Source of the DNA: AP-15 sp963774345
GTDB taxonomy: Bacteria > Pseudomonadota > Alphaproteobacteria > ATCC43930 > CGMCC-115725
Direction of reading: 5' to 3'
NCBI GenBank assembly: GCA_963774345.1
Contig: CAVZFB010000057.1
Location: 62,001 to 126,000 of the forward strand
Length of the DNA stretch: 64,000 bases
Shown: positions 15,147-24,584 of the stretch, piece by piece
How the letters are laid out: the number at the start of each line of letters is the position of its first letter
How positions within the stretch are numbered: position 1 is the first letter of the stretch
The notes under the pieces: generated by a model
The model's input: the letters and a program-made list of their open reading frames with translations, nothing else
Database searches by the model: none
Told to the model about the DNA's origin: nothing
Program-made: the position numbers and the translations under genes

Positions 15147-18100
15147 GCCGCGGCCTCGATTGTGGTTGTCGCTGTTGGCGCCGTCCCGCGGGTGCGCGGC
15201 AGATGGATCGCAAACTCGGTGAACTCGCCGACCCGGCTGTCGACCGCGATCGTGCCGCCATGCTGTTGGGTAACGATGTCGTAGCTGATCGACAGGCCGA
15301 GCCCGGTGCCTTCGCCGGTTGGCTTGGTGGTGAAGAACGGCTGGAACAATTTGTCCCGGATCTCGGGCATGATGCCGGCGCCGTTGTCGCGGACACGGAT
15401 TTCGACTGCCTCGCCGAGGTCGCGCGTCGTCACCTTGAGGGTCGGCCGGAAGTTCGGCCCGGCGCCGTCTTTCAGGCGCTTGGTGGCGGCGTAGAAGCCG
15501 TTGCCGATCAGGTTCAGCAACACTCGCGTGACATCCTGCGGCACCAGCTCGATCGGCGCGATGGCGGCGGCGAAATGGCGCTCCAGAGTGATGTTGAAGC
15601 TCTGGTCCTGGGCGCGCGCCCCGTGATAGGCGAGGTTCAGCGCCTCCTCGACCAGCGCGTTCAGATCGACCGGGCGGCGCTCGCCGCTCTCGCCGCGCGA
15701 ATGCTCCAGCATGCTCTTGACGATGCCGTCGGCCCGCCTGCCGTGCTCGGCGATCTTTTCGAGATTGCCGGTCAGCATCGCGACGATTTCGTCGACCTCG
15801 GCGAGGTTGTCGCCGTCGAGCGCCGCCAAGGCCGGCGCCGCGGCCTCCTTCAGCTCGTCGAGCAATTCGACCGACAGCCCGGCAAAATTGTTGACGAAGT
15901 TGAGCGGGTTCTTGATCTCGTGAGCGATCCCGGCCGTCAGCTGGCCCAACGAGGCCATCTTCTCCGCCTGGATCAGCCGGTCCTGGGCGCGGCGCAAATC
16001 GGCGAGTGCGTTCTCGGCAGCGGCGTGCGCCCGGCGCGCTTCCTCGCCGCGGGCGGCCAGTTCCTGGAACAGCCGCGCGTTCTCGATCGCCAGCACCGAT
16101 TGCGCGGCGAAGGTCTGCATCAAGGTCGCAATCGTCGGGGCAAAGCCGGCCTCGCTGCGCCGGCGGATCACCAGCCCGCCGACAACCTTGTCCTCGCGCA
16201 GTAATGGCACGGCGAGCACGGCGTGAATGCCGGGCAAAGTCCTGGCGGCATGCGGCACCGATGGGTCTTGCTGTACGTCCGCGACGTACACCGGCGCGCG
16301 CTCTATTGCGCTGCGGCCGAGGTGGGTTTCGCCGAGCTTGATCCGCCGCTCGCGCAGCGCCTCGACCCGCTCGGCGCTCATGCCAAAGGCGGATTTGGGC
16401 ACGAAGACCTGCTCGGTCTCGTCGAATTCGTAGATCATGCCCTCGTCGGCCTGCGACAGCAGCACCGCCCGGCCGATGACGGTGGCGAGCACGGTGTCGA
16501 GGTCCAGCGAGGAATTCACCGCGCGCGCCACTTCCTCGAGCGCCTGCAGCTCGGCGACCGAGCGGGTCAGCTCGTCGGTTCGCGCCTGCAATTGCCGATA
16601 GGTCTCGGCGCTGGTGATGGCGATGACCGCCTGCTCGGCGAAGGTTTGCAGCAATGCGACCTGGCTGTCGGTGAAGCCGCCGATCTCTGCACTTGTCATC
16701 ACCACCGCGCCGATCGCCGCGCCGTCGCGCAACAGCGGCAACGCTATCTGCGACTTGTAACCGAGATTGCGAACGGCCGCGCTGACTCCGGGTACGGTCG
16801 CCATGTCGCGCACATGAATGGTCTGCCGGTCGAGGATCGCCCGGCAAGCGATGGAACCGCGCGTCGGCACCATCGGAAACAGCCGCTTGTAGGCATCAAA
16901 TGCCTCGGGCGAGCTGTATACCTCGGCGCCCCCCCTGATCGCCGATGGACGAGTTCACCATCGAATTCGAACAAGCCAGCCCGCGGGGCGTTGCACAGAT
17001 CTCGCGCCCGGCGGACGATCAAGTCGAACACCGGCTGCGGATCGCCCGGTGAGGCCGACATCGCCTTGAGCACGTCGATCGTGGCGGACTGATGCTCGAT
17101 GCGCTCGCCGTATTCGTTGTTGCGCGCGGCCAATTCGTCGGTGCGTTGCTGCAATTCCGTCAGCAGCCGCGCATTCTCCAACGCGATCACCGCCTGGTCG
17201 GCAAAGGTGCGGACAAGTTCGATCTGCCGGTCGGTATAAGGCTGCACTCGTTGCCGTCCGATCGCAATCACGCCGACCACGACTCCCTCCCGCAGCAGCG
17301 GCACGCCGAGGCAGGTCCGGTATTTCCCAAGCGTAACCGCCTCAGGGAGGTTGTATTCCGGGTCGGAAGCCACGTCGGCGACGTGGATGACCTGGCCCTC
17401 AAGCGCGGTCCGTCCGGTAACGGACTTGCGGTCCGCCGTGAATAACCCGCCTCGAATAAACACATCATACTCGGGCGTCTGGGCAAAGGTCGCCGCCACC
17501 CGGTACGCTTCGCCCTCGCGGGTGGTGATTGTCCCGCCATCGGCGTTGCAGAGCCGCGCGGCGGTCTCGACGATAGTCTCGAACACCGGTTTAATATCGA
17601 AGGTGGAACGGCTGATGACCTTGAGCACGTCACTGGTCGCGGTCTGGTATTCGAGCGATTCTTCGAGGTCGTGAGTGCGGGCCTGCAATTCACTAAGCAG
17701 CCGCGCATTCTCGATCGCGATGACCGCCTGGTCGGCGAAGGTGCGCACCAGCTCGATCTGCCGCTCGCTGAACGGTTCCACCCGGGTCCGCGCGAGACCA
17801 ATCGTGCCGAGCACGGCGCCCTCGCGCAGCAGCGGCACCCCAAGGATGGTGCGTCGCCCGGCCGCTACAGTCTCGGGCTGCGCGTCGGCGTAGTCCGGTT
17901 CAGCGCGGATGTCCGCCACATGTACGACCCTGCCTTCGAGCGCCACACGGCCGGGGATGGTGTCGCGACCGGGGACAATAGTTCGCAGGCGCCTGATCGC
18001 CCAATGCTCGGGCTCCGCTGCACTGGTCGAACTCGACACAGGGCGGTAGACCTCGCCCTCGCGTATATTGATCGTTGCAGCATCTGCGCCGCAAAGCCGC

Positions 18101-18861
18101 GCGGCCGTTTCGACCACTGTGTCCATCACCGGTTGCACATCGGAGGTCGAGCGGCTAATGACCTTCAAGACGTCGCTGGTAGCGGTCTGGTATTCGAGCG
18201 ATTCCTGAAGATCGGCGGTACGCTGCTGCAATTCGCGATAGGTCTCGGCGCTGGTGATGGCGATGACCGCCTGCTCGGCGAAGGTTTGCAGCAATGCGAC
18301 CTGGCTGTCAGTGAAGCCGCCGATCTCTGGACTAGACAGCGCCATCGCTCCGAGCGCCGCGCCGTCACGCAGCAGCGGCAACGATATCTGCGACTTGTGC
18401 CCGAGATTGCGAACAGCCGCGCTGACTCCGGGTGCGGTCGCCATGTCGCGCACATGAATGATCTGCCGGTCGAGGATCGCCCGGCAAGTGATGGAACCGC
18501 GCGTCGGCACCATCGGAAACAGCCGCGTGTAGGCTTCCACTGCCTCGGGCGTGCCGTATGCCTCAATGCCGACCCATGATCGCAAATGGACGAGCTCACC
18601 ATCGAATTCGAACAAGCCAGCGTTCGTGGTGTTGCACAGATCTCGCGCCCGGCGGGCGATCAAGTTGAACACCGGCTGCGGATCGCCCGGCGAGGCCGAC
18701 ATCGCCTTGAGCACGTCGATCGTGGCGGACTGATGCTCGATGCGCTCGTCGAATTCGCTGTTGCGCGCCGTCAGTTCGGCGCGGCATTCGTCGAGCTGGC
18801 GTTGGAGTTCCGCGATCGTTCGTTGGGGATCGGCTGCTGCCTGGTCGAGCGTCGCGGTCAT
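15143..18861 (-). pseudogene. Hybrid-free histidine kinase with five GAF domains, one frameshift in a C7 tract
   Basis: Reading leftward from ATG 18861: a coiled coil, then five GAF domains, then HisKA with the H-box IAHEIKNPLNF and a HATPase with NLIGNGFYAA, DNGAGI and GTGLGLSI. GAF 1 and GAF 4 are near-identical (both start VLKAMSASPGDPQPVF). No transmembrane segment is visible, so a cytoplasmic sensor. The frame breaks at the C7 run at 16930-16936: upstream ends EFDGELVH, downstream resumes EVYSSPEAFDAYKRLFPM. The offset to the duplicated GAF changes from 1640 to 1641 across this tract, so exactly one base is missing relative to the sister repeat. It may be an assembly error or a phase-variable tract. 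The full protein would be about 1240 residues. Confidence 0.85.
16595..17105. repeat. Internal GAF-domain duplication, copy in GAF 4 (partner 18235-18746)
   Basis: About 510 bases encoding a GAF domain and its leading helix are repeated within the histidine kinase gene at an offset of 1640-1641 bases, with long runs of identical sequence, including third positions. This indicates a recent intragenic duplication or ongoing conversion between GAF 1 and GAF 4. Confidence 0.8.
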
Positions 18862-19088
18862 GCGGCGGCTCCGGCAAGCAATCGGACACTGTCCGAAATC
18901 TGAATGTACGGCATAAACTCCCCTAGCCGCAGCGGCGCGGCGCACCGAGAGCTGCGAACTTCCCATGAACGAGGATATGCCTCCGCGGTTCGCTCCGCCA
19001 GCAGTAGTGCCGAGATAAGCGCGGTATCGGGGGTCGTGGCGAATGGCCGCTTTTAAAACCTAGGCATCCCAGCCCGGGCAAATCAGGG

Positions 19089-19715
19089 ATGCCGCATTTC
19101 CACCCGACTGAGCCGTTCGAAACCATCGGCGCGAAGGTCGAAAATGGGGGCATCAAGAGACTGCATCGCGAAGGAAAGCTGCGGCCGGGACGACAACCAG
19201 GCTTGAGATGGATGCAGAACGGCAAGCCCTCCGGCTCGATCGGCATCGACGCCGAGCAGGACGCCATCGTGTTGCGCTACCGTACTCGCCGTTACGGAGA
19301 GACCGAATGGCAAGACATCCGGCAGCGCGTCCTGATCACCTGGACCAACTGCGCTCTCGGAGGACAACGTGCATGGTTCATTTGCGCGGTCTATACGAAC
19401 GGACGCCGCTGTGGTCGGCGGATAGCGAAGCTATACCAAGCCGGCGACCTATTCGCGTGCCGTCAATGCTATGGACTCGCCTATCAGAGCCAGCAGGAGA
19501 ATCCGCGGGATCGCGCCATCAGCCGAGTGCAGAAGATGAGGATGCGCCTGGGCGGTAGCCCAAACCTCCTCGAACCGTTTCCCGAAAAGCCTCGCTGGAT
19601 GCACTGGCGGACCTACCACCGGCTACGTACGGAGGCCATAGCCGCGGAAGAGCGTTCTACCGCTTTGATGGTTGACGATATGTGCCGACGCTACCCGGGC
19701 CTTTTCCAGGCTTGA
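19089..19715 (+). CDS. Hypothetical protein with Cys pairs, common in alphaproteobacterial mobile regions
   Basis: The 208-residue product has KRLHREGKLRPGRQPGLRW near the N-terminus, a strand-rich centre (VLITWTNCALGGQRAWFIC), then RRCGRRIAKLYQAGDLFACR and QCYGLAYQSQQENPRDRAI. The paired CG.R and CR.C segments look like a degenerate zinc ribbon. I recognise the family as a conserved hypothetical protein found on integrative elements but know no function. It converges with the minus-strand small gene at 19913, whose 3' end overlaps its own by about 90 bases. Confidence 0.65.
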   Translation: MPHFHPTEPFETIGAKVENGGIKRLHREGKLRPGRQPGLRWMQNGKPSGSIGIDAEQDAIVLRYRTRRYGETEWQDIRQRVLITWTNCALGGQRAWFICAVYTNGRRCGRRIAKLYQAGDLFACRQCYGLAYQSQQENPRDRAISRVQKMRMRLGGSPNLLEPFPEKPRWMHWRTYHRLRTEAIAAEERSTALMVDDMCRRYPGLFQA

Positions 19716-19913
19716 GATCTCGTGAGCGGGTCGGTGCGGCGAGCGCCTGCGGTTGTTGCTTGACTGACCCTCAGCCCTACCTTTCAGAGCGAGGATCTCC
19801 ACCAGCAGGCGATCGCGCTCCGCCACCAGTTCGTCGATCGAGCGGTTCGGGGTCCCCGCCGTAACTCCGGCAGTGATCGCGTCCTCGAACGACCGGAGGA
19901 GAAGCGTGCTCAT
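19623..19913 (-). CDS. Small coiled-coil hypothetical protein downstream of the toprim/helicase gene
   Basis: ATG 19913 is preceded by AGAGGAG and lies 15 bases after the HTH stop, so it belongs to the same minus-strand operon. The reliable part is the first 45 residues: MSTLLLRSFEDAITAG, then SIDELVAERDRLLVEILALK, a coiled-coil helix. The remaining frame overlaps the convergent gene's 3' end and looks random, so the natural C-terminus may have been lost. No function can be given. Confidence 0.4.
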   Translation of the reverse strand: MSTLLLRSFEDAITAGVTAGTPNRSIDELVAERDRLLVEILALKGRAEGQSSNNRRRSPHRPAHEISSLEKARVASAHIVNHQSGRTLFRGYGLRT

Positions 19914-19917
19914 TCTT

Positions 19918-20648
19918 GCGTCTCCTCTTTAGAACTGCAGCCCAGCCTGGCGCTCGGGCAGCCCCGCAATAGTCGACAGGAATCTGGCGGCCGTTTCCGT
20001 CGACAGGCCGAACCGGCCAGCCTCGGCATTGGCGAGCTGCGGGCGGCTGATCCCGATACGACGGGCAACCGCTTCCTGCGAAACGCAGGCTCCACGGCGA
20101 CGCTCGCGTGACTAGGCCCGCAGCTCCGGCGGCACGATCCCGCTGCGGAATACCGTCGCTGCCTCAGGCAGCTCGACCTCGATGATCGGCCCGGGCGCGG
20201 GCTCGCTGACATCGGCGGACGATACGGTTTCGGCCTCGGCCGGGATGGGTTGTTCGATTACCTCGAAGAGCGCGAGCGGACCAAGCTTGCCGGTCAGCCA
20301 CCCTGCAATGTCGGCGATCCGCCGGGGGTCGTAGACGACCCGCTGCCGGCGGCGGCCGCGGCCCGTGAGCTGGTATTGGGCCGACAGGAGGTTACCCCCG
20401 GTTTCGTATAAGTAATACTCATAGGAAAAAGGGGGTAAGCTCGTCCGTCTGTGCTCGACCGCTTTCGTTGTCAGCCCGGCGACCTTCGCGGCGTGTGCCG
20501 CAGCCTCCAGAACCGCGCCGTGGCGTGCCAGGATCTCGTCGTCGACGCTTGGCGCGCGCCATTGCTCGATCGTATCGGACACCAACCCCGGCACCGGCAC
20601 ATTGCCGAGCAGGATCACCTCCACCGGATTGGCAACAGTACGGCTGAC
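19918..20648. repeat. 0.73-kb direct repeat, copy 2 (partner 8989-9719)
   Basis: This is the copy inside the complete toprim/helicase gene. The segment 20112-20648 appears identical to 9183-9719, while 19918-20111, the HTH part, differs at about 12 positions from its partner. The two copies are direct repeats flanking 10.2 kb. Confidence 0.9.
19929..20111 (-). other. XRE-type HTH coding segment in frame after the amber stop of the toprim/helicase gene
   Basis: Directly after the TAG at 20114-20112 the same frame continues SRERRRGACVSQEAVARRIG, ISRPQLANAEAGRFGLSTE, TAARFLSTIAGLPERQAGLQ, F and TAA. This is a compact HTH_3-like DNA-binding domain. No ATG, GTG or TTG with a ribosome site lies at its beginning, so it can be made only by readthrough, or it is a domain severed by a nonsense mutation. 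RAWSRERRR would be natural if TAG were TGG. Both copies in the window share the TAG. Confidence 0.65.
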
Positions 20649-23435
20649 ACCGCGGGCTCGCCCGACAGCCTGTAACAACTCGTCCTGGCAGATGGCGCTG
20701 CGCACCGCCTCGGCGATCTCATCGGGATGACGGTCAGCCTCGACCGTCGCGACTGTGCCATCCCGCGCGACGAGGTGGACGACCTCGCTTGGGTACCATC
20801 CCTCGACGCGTTGCTCGATTTCGCGGCCGGTCAGGATGCCGGCGATGCGCTCAACATCGGCCGGCGGTGGCATCGGTCGCCCGATCACGATGAGCCCGGC
20901 GACCTGGCGGTGCTGGTCGAGGCCGCGCAGATTTCCAAAATGAGCCGTTTTGATGAAAGTCGGCACCGCCACCGATGCTGCGACCAGTGACTCGCCCGCC
21001 TTGGGCAAGATGACGAGCCAATCGCCACCGCGCCGGCTGGCGTAGGCCACAGACCAATCCCAAGCCCGGGCGAGCGTCTTCTCGTCGGCCAGCGCGCCCT
21101 TTCCGAACGTCTTCCCGACGATGTGCCTCACCGACATCGCTGGCGCGTTTGCCTCGATCGTCGCGATCTGTTCGGCGTGCGGTACGCGGGTCCACAGGAG
21201 CGGCATGTTGACGGTGCCGTCGATGTGCAGCGTCGGTACGTTGCACCAGTCTCTCGCGATAGGCTGCAGCCCGAATAGCCGAAGTGCGCGGAAAGTAGCG
21301 CCATCGGAGTCCTGCTCGCCCCACACCGCTCTGCCCGATCTCGCAGCGCCGACATCGCCCAACAGGTCCGCGACTGCCTGCCAAGCCAGCTCACGCCGAT
21401 CGATGCCCTGGGCATTGATCGCCGCCGAGCGGATTGCGGCTCGTAAGCCCTCCCACGTTGACACGCCTGATATGGCATCTCGATCGAGTGTCCTCCACTC
21501 GATCCCAGCCGCCCTCGAAGCATCGTTGGCCGTCAGCCCGGCATCGAGCAGACGCTGCCGATCGAGCCCCCCATCGGGGTGGTTATTCAGAGTCGCTGCG
21601 AGCTTGCGGCGCAGCGGCATCAACTCTGCGACCACATCCGCCGCCGCTCCAGCGCCTGGCCGCCTGTACTCTTTGCCGTCTTTATCCCGGCGCGGGGCGC
21701 GCTTTCGGGTGCGCTGCGACGGGGTCATCCGCATCGATGGGATCGTTTCGATCTCCTCGATCGTCAGCACGATTGGCCTGCGGCTGGTCCCGACGATCCC
21801 AGCGCGCAGCGCGAAGCCTTCGTCGATGACGACCAGGTCCGACCCTCTCATCGGGACGGGCATCTCATGGAACAGCAATTCATGCGCGCCGATCCAAATC
21901 GCCGCCCATCGGCGGTCTTGCGCGAGATAGGGGCACTCGGCGGCGCGCGGACACGCCACACACACAGTCTGGGCCACGTTAAGTTTCGCCGTTTGCGCGT
22001 CCCCGACCACCTCCAGCTCACCGCACATTGTCTGACCAGGCGCGTCTGGCCGCTCGGCCGCACGGCCGCGCCATACATCCACCGCGACCTCGACGCCCTG
22101 GCGCCGCGCTTCGGCTTTCAGGCGGTCCACTAGTTCGCCGCCAAGCTTGTGCGTCGGCACCAGATATATTATCCGCGCGCCTCGCACCGCCGCGGAGACG
22201 ATGCGCCTGACCGCGGCCTCGGTCTTCCCGATGCCGAGGCCGATCAGGGCGACTTTGAACAGCGCGGGCGGCGCAGGGGGCTGCCGCCCTAACAGCTCGT
22301 CGATCGCCGAACTGATCGCGGTGGCGCACCGCTCACGCGCAATCTCTAGAGGTTGACGGGCAGGCGTGGTTGGGGCTTCCATCGCGTTCAACGCAGCCAG
22401 AACGCGCGCGCGCACCGCCTCGACGCCCTCGGACAGCAGCAGATCGTTAAAATCCGACTTGTCTCCCCGCGACAGGCGCCACGGCTTGACCAGCAACACT
22501 CGACGGCCCTCTGCACGCCATCTCCGGATCGCTTGATCACGCGGCCGATTTGCCGGCGCATTGGGCGGGTCGTCGTCGGCGCAGATGATGATCACCCTCG
22601 ACAACGGCACATCGTCGAGCTGTGCTTTCGAGATGCTCCCCAGGTTCGCCCAAGTCTCGAACCCGGTGGCGTGCCACACGCTCGCGGCGGTTTCGCCGCC
22701 CTCGACCAGTAGCAGCGGCCCGTCGTCGCCCACGCCCGGCCAACGCACCGCCGCGCCAGCCAACCGGCCATAGGAAAGCTTGAGTTTTCCGCCCTCATCG
22801 CGCAGCACGGCCTTGCCATCGGGCTGAAGGGCGATGAGCTGCACGCCTGTTACCGTGCCGCCTGCGTCGGTAGCGGCGAAGATCAGCGCGGGCCAGCGCC
22901 ACCAGCGCGCCCACGCCGGGATGATCCTCTTTACCTCGTGCGCTGCGACCAGCCGCACTACCGACGGCGGCCATGCCTCGCGGTTGATGCCCCGATGCTC
23001 GGACAGATATCGCGCGCCGAGCGTGTCCTCGATTGGCCGACCGGCGGCCCACAAATCCAAGGCCTGGCGCCGCTTCGCCGCCTGTTGATCATCAAAATCG
23101 GCGACTTTCTCTCGCGGCCTAATTCTGGTCGACCGCGCCGCCGAGCCGTCACCGAGCCAGCCTCGGGCCCAGCGTACCGCCCCGGCGAAGTCGATCCCCA
23201 CCTGTTCCATGATGAGGGCGAGCATGTCGCCGCCTGCCTGCGCCTCGAAATCGTACCATCGCGCGCCCCGGCGACCGTGCAGCTTGAGCACGAATGAGCC
23301 GCGCTTGCCCCAGCGCAGTTGATGCGCTCGCCGGCTAGTGGGCTCGCCAAAGAATTCCAGACACAGAGCTTCGATGTGGTCGTCGAGCCGTCGCTTAAGC
23401 TCATCCAGCTCAGCAAGATCGTCGAAGGCGGACAT
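20112..23435 (-). CDS. Toprim-domain primase/helicase-like replication protein of an integrative element
   Basis: The 1107-residue protein has an N-terminal primase-like section (RWGKRGSFVLKLHG, WYDFEAQAGGD), a toprim domain with VEGGE at 244-248 and ADDDP at 286-290, then an ATPase with a P-loop LIGLGIGKTEAAV at 399-411 and a DEGF Walker B near 560. The Cys cluster CVACPRAAECPY between them resembles a zinc or iron-sulfur site. A C-terminal helicase-like half follows. This is the layout of plasmid/phage-type primase-helicases such as P4 alpha. It lies after an AlpA-like gene and the integrase of the tRNA-Ser element and probably starts element replication. It ends at an amber codon with an HTH domain in frame behind it. 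Confidence 0.78.
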   Translation of the reverse strand: MSAFDDLAELDELKRRLDDHIEALCLEFFGEPTSRRAHQLRWGKRGSFVLKLHGRRGARWYDFEAQAGGDMLALIMEQVGIDFAGAVRWARGWLGDGSAARSTRIRPREKVADFDDQQAAKRRQALDLWAAGRPIEDTLGARYLSEHRGINREAWPPSVVRLVAAHEVKRIIPAWARWWRWPALIFAATDAGGTVTGVQLIALQPDGKAVLRDEGGKLKLSYGRLAGAAVRWPGVGDDGPLLLVEGGETAASVWHATGFETWANLGSISKAQLDDVPLSRVIIICADDDPPNAPANRPRDQAIRRWRAEGRRVLLVKPWRLSRGDKSDFNDLLLSEGVEAVRARVLAALNAMEAPTTPARQPLEIARERCATAISSAIDELLGRQPPAPPALFKVALIGLGIGKTEAAVRRIVSAAVRGARIIYLVPTHKLGGELVDRLKAEARRQGVEVAVDVWRGRAAERPDAPGQTMCGELEVVGDAQTAKLNVAQTVCVACPRAAECPYLAQDRRWAAIWIGAHELLFHEMPVPMRGSDLVVIDEGFALRAGIVGTSRRPIVLTIEEIETIPSMRMTPSQRTRKRAPRRDKDGKEYRRPGAGAAADVVAELMPLRRKLAATLNNHPDGGLDRQRLLDAGLTANDASRAAGIEWRTLDRDAISGVSTWEGLRAAIRSAAINAQGIDRRELAWQAVADLLGDVGAARSGRAVWGEQDSDGATFRALRLFGLQPIARDWCNVPTLHIDGTVNMPLLWTRVPHAEQIATIEANAPAMSVRHIVGKTFGKGALADEKTLARAWDWSVAYASRRGGDWLVILPKAGESLVAASVAVPTFIKTAHFGNLRGLDQHRQVAGLIVIGRPMPPPADVERIAGILTGREIEQRVEGWYPSEVVHLVARDGTVATVEADRHPDEIAEAVRSAICQDELLQAVGRARGVSRTVANPVEVILLGNVPVPGLVSDTIEQWRAPSVDDEILARHGAVLEAAAHAAKVAGLTTKAVEHRRTSLPPFSYEYYLYETGGNLLSAQYQLTGRGRRRQRVVYDPRRIADIAGWLTGKLGPLALFEVIEQPIPAEAETVSSADVSEPAPGPIIEVELPEAATVFRSGIVPPELRA

Positions 23436-23486
23436 GCCCCCGCGCTCGCCAGCTCGAAGCTCCAGGCGATCCGCAACGCCTTCGCG

Positions 23487-23741
23487 TCAGCCCCGCGGCC
23501 CCACCTTTGGCAACTCGTCGAGCAAGGCCTGGATCGAGGCGGCGGTGATCCGGGTCGCCGAACCGATCTTTCGCGCATCGAGCCGACCCGCCCCAATCAA
23601 CCGATACAGGCTCGCGTGACTGATACCGAGGATCGTCTCGGTTTCGCGCGGTGTATATAGTGCTCTGAGACTGTCACGGCCTAGACCGCAGGAAGCGGTT
23701 CCTAGCTTGTCATGGCCAAGGCCACAGGAAGTGATAGTCAT
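23487..23741 (-). CDS. AlpA/MerR-like HTH DNA-binding protein (excisionase-type)
   Basis: The C-terminal 60 residues are a winged-helix excisionase-like domain: LYTPRETETILGISHASLYR followed by LIGAGRLDARKIGSATRIT, the helix-turn-helix and wing of AlpA/Xis-type regulators. In P4-like elements such proteins control integrase or replication genes. It lies 52 bases before the primase/helicase start on the same strand. The first 25 residues come from a tandem DNA repeat (SCGLGHDKLGTASCGLGRD), so the functional start may be further downstream. Confidence 0.7.
   Translation of the reverse strand: MTITSCGLGHDKLGTASCGLGRDSLRALYTPRETETILGISHASLYRLIGAGRLDARKIGSATRITAASIQALLDELPKVGPRG
23668..23738. repeat. 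Imperfect two-copy tandem repeat at the start of the AlpA-like gene
   Basis: Two units of about 36 bases containing GGCC(A/T)AG(G/A)CC and (C/A)GCAGGAAG-like sequence stand in tandem, each also holding CTTGTCATG/CTGTCACG. They encode the repeated SCGLG(H/R)D peptide if translated. The position just upstream of an Xis-like gene suggests iterons or regulator binding sites rather than protein sequence. Confidence 0.35.
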
Positions 23742-23831
23742 GGGTGTCCGTTCTGCATTGGCAACGGACAGTGACTTACTATCGGATACCGCGTGAAATC
23801 ATCAACTCAATGATCAGAGTTCAATCAGTGA

Positions 23832-24530
23832 TCAGAACTCTGCATTTGCAGAGAACTGTGTCAGGGCTTCCTTTCTGGCCTCTTTAGCTGTGTTCGGCGA
23901 CCCGCGGTATTCCTTTGCCAGGGCCTCGAGCGTGTCACCCTGCAGCTGTTCTTTGGAGCGTCGCCCGGAGCATAGATCAGCGAGCATTTTTTCAGTGATG
24001 CGGTTTCGCAATTTAGGTTTTGGCCCGGGCGATTTGCGTCCTGGTGTTGCATCTTTCCCGAACCATTCCGCGGTTACCCGAGGTGCGCCATCGAAGCCGC
24101 AGCGGTCCAGATACCGGCGCACCGCGGGCCGGGTGAGGATGACCGCGCCTAAATTCAGCCAGACCGAGCGATCGAAGTTACGCAACTCGAAGACCGGGCG
24201 CCGAGGGCTCGACTCGGGGTTTCCGATTAGTTTCTGTGTCCCATCGTTTAGCACTTCGTCGAGCGGGAACGGCACACACAACTTCGAGCCGCCGAGCAAC
24301 ATCAAAACATCCTCCTCGGCGAACTCGCGACGCTCGATCCACTCGTACAGATCGATGGTAATGCTGCGGCGTAGCTGTGCGTCCACTTCCGGCCGTCCGG
24401 GCAGCCGGGCAAGTGCTTCGGCGATCTCCGCGACCTGGAAATGCTCGCGCTGGTGCGGCGGCTTAAGGTTGTCACGCCGCCACTGATTGTCGGCCGCCTG
24501 CCAGGTCGCGTCCCGTTCAATGTCGAGCAA
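23832..24530 (-). CDS. Hypothetical protein of the integrative element
   Basis: The 232-residue product is mixed alpha/beta with RRSITIDLYEWIERREFAEE, a central VWLNLGAVILTRPAVRRYLD, and a C-terminal helical segment LEALAKEYRGSPNTAKEARK that looks like a degenerate helix-turn-helix. The C-terminus is very basic. I do not recognise a named family. Position between integrase and AlpA on the same strand points to a regulatory or accessory role of the element. Confidence 0.55.
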   Translation of the reverse strand: MLDIERDATWQAADNQWRRDNLKPPHQREHFQVAEIAEALARLPGRPEVDAQLRRSITIDLYEWIERREFAEEDVLMLLGGSKLCVPFPLDEVLNDGTQKLIGNPESSPRRPVFELRNFDRSVWLNLGAVILTRPAVRRYLDRCGFDGAPRVTAEWFGKDATPGRKSPGPKPKLRNRITEKMLADLCSGRRSKEQLQGDTLEALAKEYRGSPNTAKEARKEALTQFSANAEF

Positions 24531-24584
24531 GGTGCACCTCCCACTTAGCGCTCCGGAACTACCCTATCACTCGCTGAACTGATC

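Noticed and set aside
15203..16204. 333-codon plus-strand frame inside the histidine kinase gene
   Set aside because: Antisense shadow of the HATPase and GAF coding region; no motif.
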